Part shown: one piece after another, positions 60,001 through 64,000 of the stretch | How the letters are laid out: every line of letters begins with the position of its first letter | Position numbering within the stretch: position 1 is the stretch's first letter | Source of the DNA: Elmis aenea | Taxonomy: Eukaryota > Arthropoda > Insecta > Coleoptera > Elmidae | DNA length: 64,000 bases | Direction: 5' to 3' | Assembly: GCA_947652605.1 (NCBI GenBank) | Contig: OX393577.1 | Coordinates: 3,720,868-3,784,867, forward strand | Translations under genes and position numbers: made by a program | The notes under the pieces: model-generated | The model's input: only the letters and a program-made list of their open reading frames with translations | Databases searched by the model: none | What the model was told of the DNA's origin: nothing

Positions 60001-61329
60001 ATCGTAAGAGCCGTTTTCGAGAAAAATAAATTTTCAAAATTTTTAATTTTTTGAATAACTTTGTAAATTAAATTTCAAAATAGTTGAGACAAACGGCATT
60101 ATACTAAGAAAATTAAACTCTATAACATACTAAAATTTGAACAAAATCGTAAGAGCCGTTTTCGAGAAAAATAAATTTTCAAAATTTTTAATTTTTTGAA
60201 TAACTTTGTAAATTAAATTTCAAAATAGTTGAGACAAACGGCATTATACTAAGAAAAATAAACTCTATAACATACTAAAATTTGAACAAAATCGTAAGAG
60301 CCGTTTTCGAGAAAAATAAATTTTCAAAATTTTTAATTTTTTGAATAACTTTGTAAATTAAATTTCAAAATAGTTGAGACAAACGGCATTATACTAAGAA
60401 AAATAAACTCTATAACATACTAAAATTTGAACAAAATCGTAAGAGCCGTTTTCGAGAAAAATAAATTTTCAAAATTTTTAATTTTTTGAATAACTTTGTA
60501 AATTAAATTTCAAAATAGTTGAGACAAACGGCATTATACTAAGAAAAATAAACTCTATAACATACTAAAATTTGAACAAAATCGTAAGAGCCGTTTTCGA
60601 GAAAAATAAATTTTCAAAATTTTTAATTTTTTGAATAACTTTGTAAATTAAATTTCAAAATAGTTGAGACAAACGGCATTATACTAAGAAAAATAAACTC
60701 TATAACATACTAAAATTTGAACAAAATCGTAAGAGCCGTTTTCGAGAACAATTTTCAAAATTTTTAATTTTTTGAATAACTTTGTAAATCAAATTTCAAA
60801 ATAGTTGAGACAAACGGCATTATACTAAGAAAAATAAACTCTATAACATACTAAAATTTGAACAAAATCGTAAGAGCCGTTTTCGAGAAAAATAAATTTT
60901 CAAAATTTTTAATTTTTTGAATAACTTTGTAAATTAAATTTCAAAATAGTTGAGACAAACGGCATTATACTAAGAAAAATAAACTCTATAACATACTAAA
61001 ATTTGAACAAAATCCTAAGAGCCGTTTTCGAGAAAAATAAATTTTCAAAATTTTTAATTTTTTGAATAACTTTGTAAATTAAATTTCAAAATAGTTGAGA
61101 CAAACGGCATTATACTAAGAAAAATAAACTCTATAACATACTAAAATTTGAACAAAATCGTAAGAGCCGTTTTCGAGAAAAATAAATTTTCAAAATTTTT
61201 AATTTTTTGAATAACTTTGTAAATTAAATTTCAAAATAGTTGAGATAAACGGCATTATACTAAGAAAAATAAACTCTATAACATACTAAAATTTGAACAA
61301 AATCGTAAGAGCCGTTTTTGAGAAAAATT
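57015..61329. repeat. Mostly canonical block between cassettes 8 and 9
   Basis: Canonical and 141 bp monomers with many private changes: CGGCAATATAC (57,219), AAAATAATTTTTCAAAA (58,590), GAGACGAACGG (58,653), GAATTACTTTG (58,904 and 59,190), GAATAAATTTG with TTGTTGAGACAAAAGGC (59,770-59,805), GAAAATTAAACTC (60,113), GAGAACAATTTTC (60,749), GTAAATCAAATTTC (60,790), AAATCCTAAG (61,015), GAGATAAACGG (61,246) and CCGTTTTTGAG (61,319). No higher-order period is readable, apart from the possible scar at 58,001-58,289. Confidence 0.83.
58001..58289. repeat. Hybrid monomers: possible scar of a lost cassette
   Basis: A 144 bp monomer with ACTAAGTTTG is followed by one whose left part reads TTTTTAAAATTTTTAATT, the pre-cassette type, but whose right part reads TTTTTTGAAAAACTTTG (58,183), the post-cassette type, with CAAAATAG instead of CAAATTAG. 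The switch falls in ATTTTTAATTTTTTGAA, which both types share. The simplest reading is exchange between these tracts, removing the cassette and its neighbours. An independent T to A change is the alternative. Confidence 0.6.
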
Positions 61330-61548
61330 TTCAAAATTTTTAATTTTTTGAATAACTTTGTAAATTAAATTTCAAAATAGTTGAGACAAACGGCATTATA
61401 CTAAGAAAAATAAACTCCATAACATACTAAAATTTGAACAAAATCGTAAGAGCCGTTTTCGAGAAAAATTTTCAAAATTTTTAATTTTTTGAATAACTGT
61501 AAATTAAATTTCAAAATAGTTGAGACAAACGGCATTATACTAAGAAAA

Positions 61549-61836
61549 AAAGGCTATATACTCTTTGCACTTTTTTCGACAGAAAAATCGATTTTCTTAA
61601 AACTCTAGCAAATGGCTTCAAACTTCTTATACACATTAGTTATGAGCGAATTAAGGATTATTAGCCCCTAAATACGATTTTTAATTTTTCGTGAAAAATG
61701 AGAAAAGTACAAAGGCTATAGTCTTTGCACTTTTTTCGACAAAAAAATCGATTTTCTTAAAACTACAGCAAATGGCTTCAAAGTTCTTATACACGTTAGT
61801 TATGAGCAAATTAAGGATTATTAGCCCCTAAATACG
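61549..61836. repeat. Second-satellite cassette 9 (class II)
   Basis: Private AAACTCTAGCAAATGG for AAACTATAGCAAATGG in unit 1. Shares AAAATGAGAAAAG with cassette 10 only. Confidence 0.95.
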
Positions 61837-62339
61837 ATTTTTAATTTTTTGAAAAACTTTGTAAATTAAATTTCAAAATAGTTGAGACAAACGGCATTAT
61901 ACTAAGAAAAATAAACTCTATAACATACTAAAATTTGAACAAAATCGTAAGAGCCGTTTTCGAGAAAAATAAATTTTCAAAATTTTTAATTTTTTGAATA
62001 ACTTTGTAAATTAAATTTCAAAATAGTTGAGACAAACGGCATTATACTAAGAAAAATAAACTCTATAACATACTAAAATTTGAACAAAATCGTAAGAGCC
62101 GTTTTCGAGAAAAATAAATTTTCAAAATTTTTAATTTTTTGAATAACTTTGTAAATTAAATTTCAAAATAGTTGAGACAAACGGCATTATACTAAGAAAA
62201 ATAAACTCCATAACATACTAAAATTTGAACAAAATCGTAAGAGCCGTTTTCGAGAAAAATTTTCAAAATTTTTAATTTTTTGAATAACTGTAAATTAAAT
62301 TTCAAAATAGTTGAGACAAACGGCATTATACTAAGAAAA

Positions 62340-62627
62340 AAAGGCTATATACTCTTTGCACTTTTTTCGACAGAAAAATCGATTTTCTTAAAACTATAGC
62401 AAATGGCTTCAAACTTCTTATACACATTAGTTATGAGCGAATTAAGGATTATTAGCCCCTAAATACGATTTTTAATTTTTCGTGAAAAATGAGAAAAGTA
62501 CAAAGGCTATAGTCTTTGCACTTTTTTCGACAAAAAAATCGATTTTCTTAAAACTACAGCAAATGGCTTCAAAGTTCTTATACACGTTAGTTATGAGCAA
62601 ATTAAGGATTATTAGCCCCTAAATACG
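62340..62627. repeat. Second-satellite cassette 10 (class II)
   Basis: Has AAAATGAGAAAAG like cassette 9 and the standard AAACTATAGC, so it is intermediate between cassettes 9 and 11. Confidence 0.95.
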
Positions 62628-63130
62628 ATTTTTAATTTTTTGAAAAACTTTGTAAATTAAATTTCAAAATAGTTGAGACAAACGGCATTATACTAAGAAA
62701 AATAAACTCTATAACATACTAAAATTTGAACAAAATCGTAAGAGCCGTTTTCGAGAAAAATAAATTTTCAAAATTTTTAATTTTTTGAATAACTTTGTAA
62801 ATTAAATTTCAAAATAGTTGAGACAAACGGCATTATACTAAGAAAAATAAACTCTATAACATACTAAAATTTGAACAAAATCGTAAGAGCCGTTTTCGAG
62901 AAAAATAAATTTTCAAAATTTTTAATTTTTTGAATAACTTTGTAAATTAAATTTCAAAATAGTTGAGACAAACGGCATTATACTAAGAAAAATAAACTCC
63001 ATAACATACTAAAATTTGAACAAAATCGTAAGAGCCGTTTTCGAGAAAAATTTTCAAAATTTTTAATTTTTTGAATAACTGTAAATTAAATTTCAAAATA
63101 GTTGAGACAAACGGCATTATACTAAGAAAA

Positions 63131-63418
63131 AAAGGCTATATACTCTTTGCACTTTTTTCGACAGAAAAATCGATTTTCTTAAAACTATAGCAAATGGCTT
63201 CAAACTTCTTATACACATTAGTTATGAGCGAATTAAGGATTATTAGCCCCTAAATACGATTTTTAATTTTTCGTGAAAAATGGGAAAAGTACAAAGGCTA
63301 TAGTCTTTGCACTTTTTTCGACAAAAAAATCGATTTTCTTAAAACTACAGCAAATGGCTTCAAAGTTCTTATACACGTTAGTTATGAGCAAATTAAGGAT
63401 TATTAGCCCCTAAATACG
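63131..63418. repeat. Second-satellite cassette 11 (class II)
   Basis: Has the majority AAAATGGGAAAAG, like cassettes 1-8, and no private change was seen. It is probably the least altered of the three 791 bp copies. Confidence 0.95.
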
Positions 63419-63790
63419 ATTTTTAATTTTTTGAAAAACTTTGTAAATTAAATTTCAAAATAGTTGAGACAAACGGCATTATACTAAGAAAAATAAACTC
63501 TATAACATACTAAAATTTGAACAAAATCGTAAGAGCCGTTTTCGAGAAAAATAAATTTTCAAAATTTTTAATTTTTTGAATAACTTTGTAAATTAAATTT
63601 CAAAATAGTTGAGACAAACGGCATTATACTAAGAAAAATAAACTCTATAACATACTAAAATTTGAACAAAATCGTAAGAGCCGTTTTCGAGAAAAATAAA
63701 TTTTCAAAATTTTTAATTTTTTGAATAACTTTGTAAATTAAATTTCAAAATAGTTGAGACAAACGGCATTATACTAAGAAAAATAAACTC

Positions 63791-64000
63791 TATAACATAC
63801 TAAAATTTGAACAAAATCGTAAGAGCCGTTTTCGAGAAAAATAAATTTTCAAAATTTTTAATTTTTTGAATAACTTTGTAAATTAAATTTCAAAATAGTT
63901 GAGACAAACGGCGCATTATACTAAGAAAAATAAACTCTATAACATACTAAAATTTGAACAAAATCGTAAGAGCCGTTTTCGAGAAAAATAAATTTTCAAA
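63791..64000. repeat. Array continuing past the window end
   Basis: Canonical monomers after the last 791 bp unit. One has CGGCGCATTAT (about 63,911), a 2 bp GC duplication giving a 147 bp monomer, the only lengthened copy I noticed. The array is cut by the window end. Confidence 0.9.

Larger units (their letters stand above)
61330..63790. repeat. 791 bp higher-order unit, three tandem copies
   Basis: Each unit holds one cassette and four monomer pieces: 288 + 124 + 145 + 145 + 89 = 791 bp. AAACTCCATAAC marks 61,418, 62,209 and 63,000, and the cassettes start at 61,549, 62,340 and 63,131, all exactly 791 bp apart. This is the shortest and densest cassette unit in the window. The left limit is the CCGTTTTTGAG 141 bp monomer; on the right, 63,791 has CTCTATAAC, so no fourth copy follows. 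Confidence 0.94.
1..64000. repeat. AT-rich 145 bp satellite DNA array, whole window
   Basis: Head-to-tail copies of one monomer fill the window, broken only by 11 short second-satellite cassettes from 27.9 kb on. All copies have the same orientation. The canonical unit is 145 bp, read here from CGAGAAAAATAAATTTTC, with about 31 G+C (21%). Most copies differ from it by zero to three changes, so the array is highly homogenised. Every monomer has stop codons in all three phases on both strands (for example TAA at monomer positions 10, 27, 39 and 47 forward), so nothing longer than about one monomer can be open. Known biology of such arrays suggests heterochromatin, often centromeric or pericentromeric, but location and function are inference. 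I do not recognise the family. Neither array edge is in the window. Confidence 0.97.

Noticed and set aside
1..64000. Short open reading frames on both strands
   Set aside because: Stops occur in every phase of every canonical monomer, so frames cannot exceed about one monomer; the repeated short frames are composition artefacts.
1..64000. CRISPR-like regular repeats
   Set aside because: The repeats are contiguous 145 bp units without unique spacers. The conserved and variable parts do not alternate as in a CRISPR array, and no cas-like gene is present.
1..64000. The window as an assembly artefact of repeated tiles
   Set aside because: Ordered private variants, nested offsets and unit lengths that are exact sums of variant monomers look like real array evolution. 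Copy number of the largest duplications still depends on spanning reads.
1..64000. Ribosomal spacer or mitochondrial control-region repeats
   Set aside because: No rRNA, tRNA or mitochondrial gene sequence is seen anywhere in 64 kb, and the array is far longer than such spacers.

Overview
The whole 64 kb window is satellite DNA. I find no protein-coding gene, tRNA, rRNA, CRISPR array or transposon-like element. About 95% of it is head-to-tail copies, all in one orientation (roughly 420 of them), of one AT-rich monomer of 145 bp (about 21% GC). Each canonical monomer has stop codons in all three phases on both strands, and 145 is not a multiple of 3, so long reading frames are impossible. An array this long and this homogeneous points to eukaryotic heterochromatin, for example centromeric or pericentromeric. 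The AT-rich sequence and intact CpGs fit an arthropod or nematode better than a vertebrate or plant, but I do not recognise the family and cannot name the organism. The window starts and ends inside the array.

Monomer variants act as markers and reveal a layered higher-order structure. The common length variant lacks 4 bp (141 bp). Others lack 1, 2 or 3 bp, and one truncated form is only 66 bp. These variants recur in fixed order at exact offsets, showing repeated segmental duplication. From left to right: 1-4,032 is repeated at 5,905-9,224, with a five-monomer length difference; 8,810-12,634 is a tandem duplication with a 1,864 bp unit; 11,980-14,140 is three copies of a 712 bp five-monomer unit; 13,732-18,055 is a 2,162 bp tandem duplication; 18,056-27,339 is a mosaic with shorter, offset duplications (2,868 and 1,724 bp).

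From 27,926 onward the array carries 11 copies of a 288-290 bp cassette. The cassette is about two copies of a second satellite with a 162 bp unit. Every copy lies at the same point of the host monomer, so it was inserted once and spread by amplification. Seven cassettes (class I) are preceded by a 66 bp truncated monomer with a 79 bp deletion; four (class II, from 56.7 kb on) are not. Cassettes lie in higher-order units of 1,574, 1,860, 1,288 and 791 bp, whose lengths are exact sums of their monomers. At 39,414-49,787 a 5,178 bp tandem duplication contains an older 1,871 bp duplication, so the order of events can be read. 51,760-54,039 holds a 1,289 bp tandem duplication, and 61,330-63,790 holds three 791 bp units.

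The most interesting features are the single-origin second-satellite cassette, the 13 bp motif shared by both satellites at its right junction, a probable cassette-loss scar at 58,145-58,289, and the nested duplication history. These bear on satellite evolution by unequal exchange and conversion. I see no evidence of a new enzymatic or defence system.
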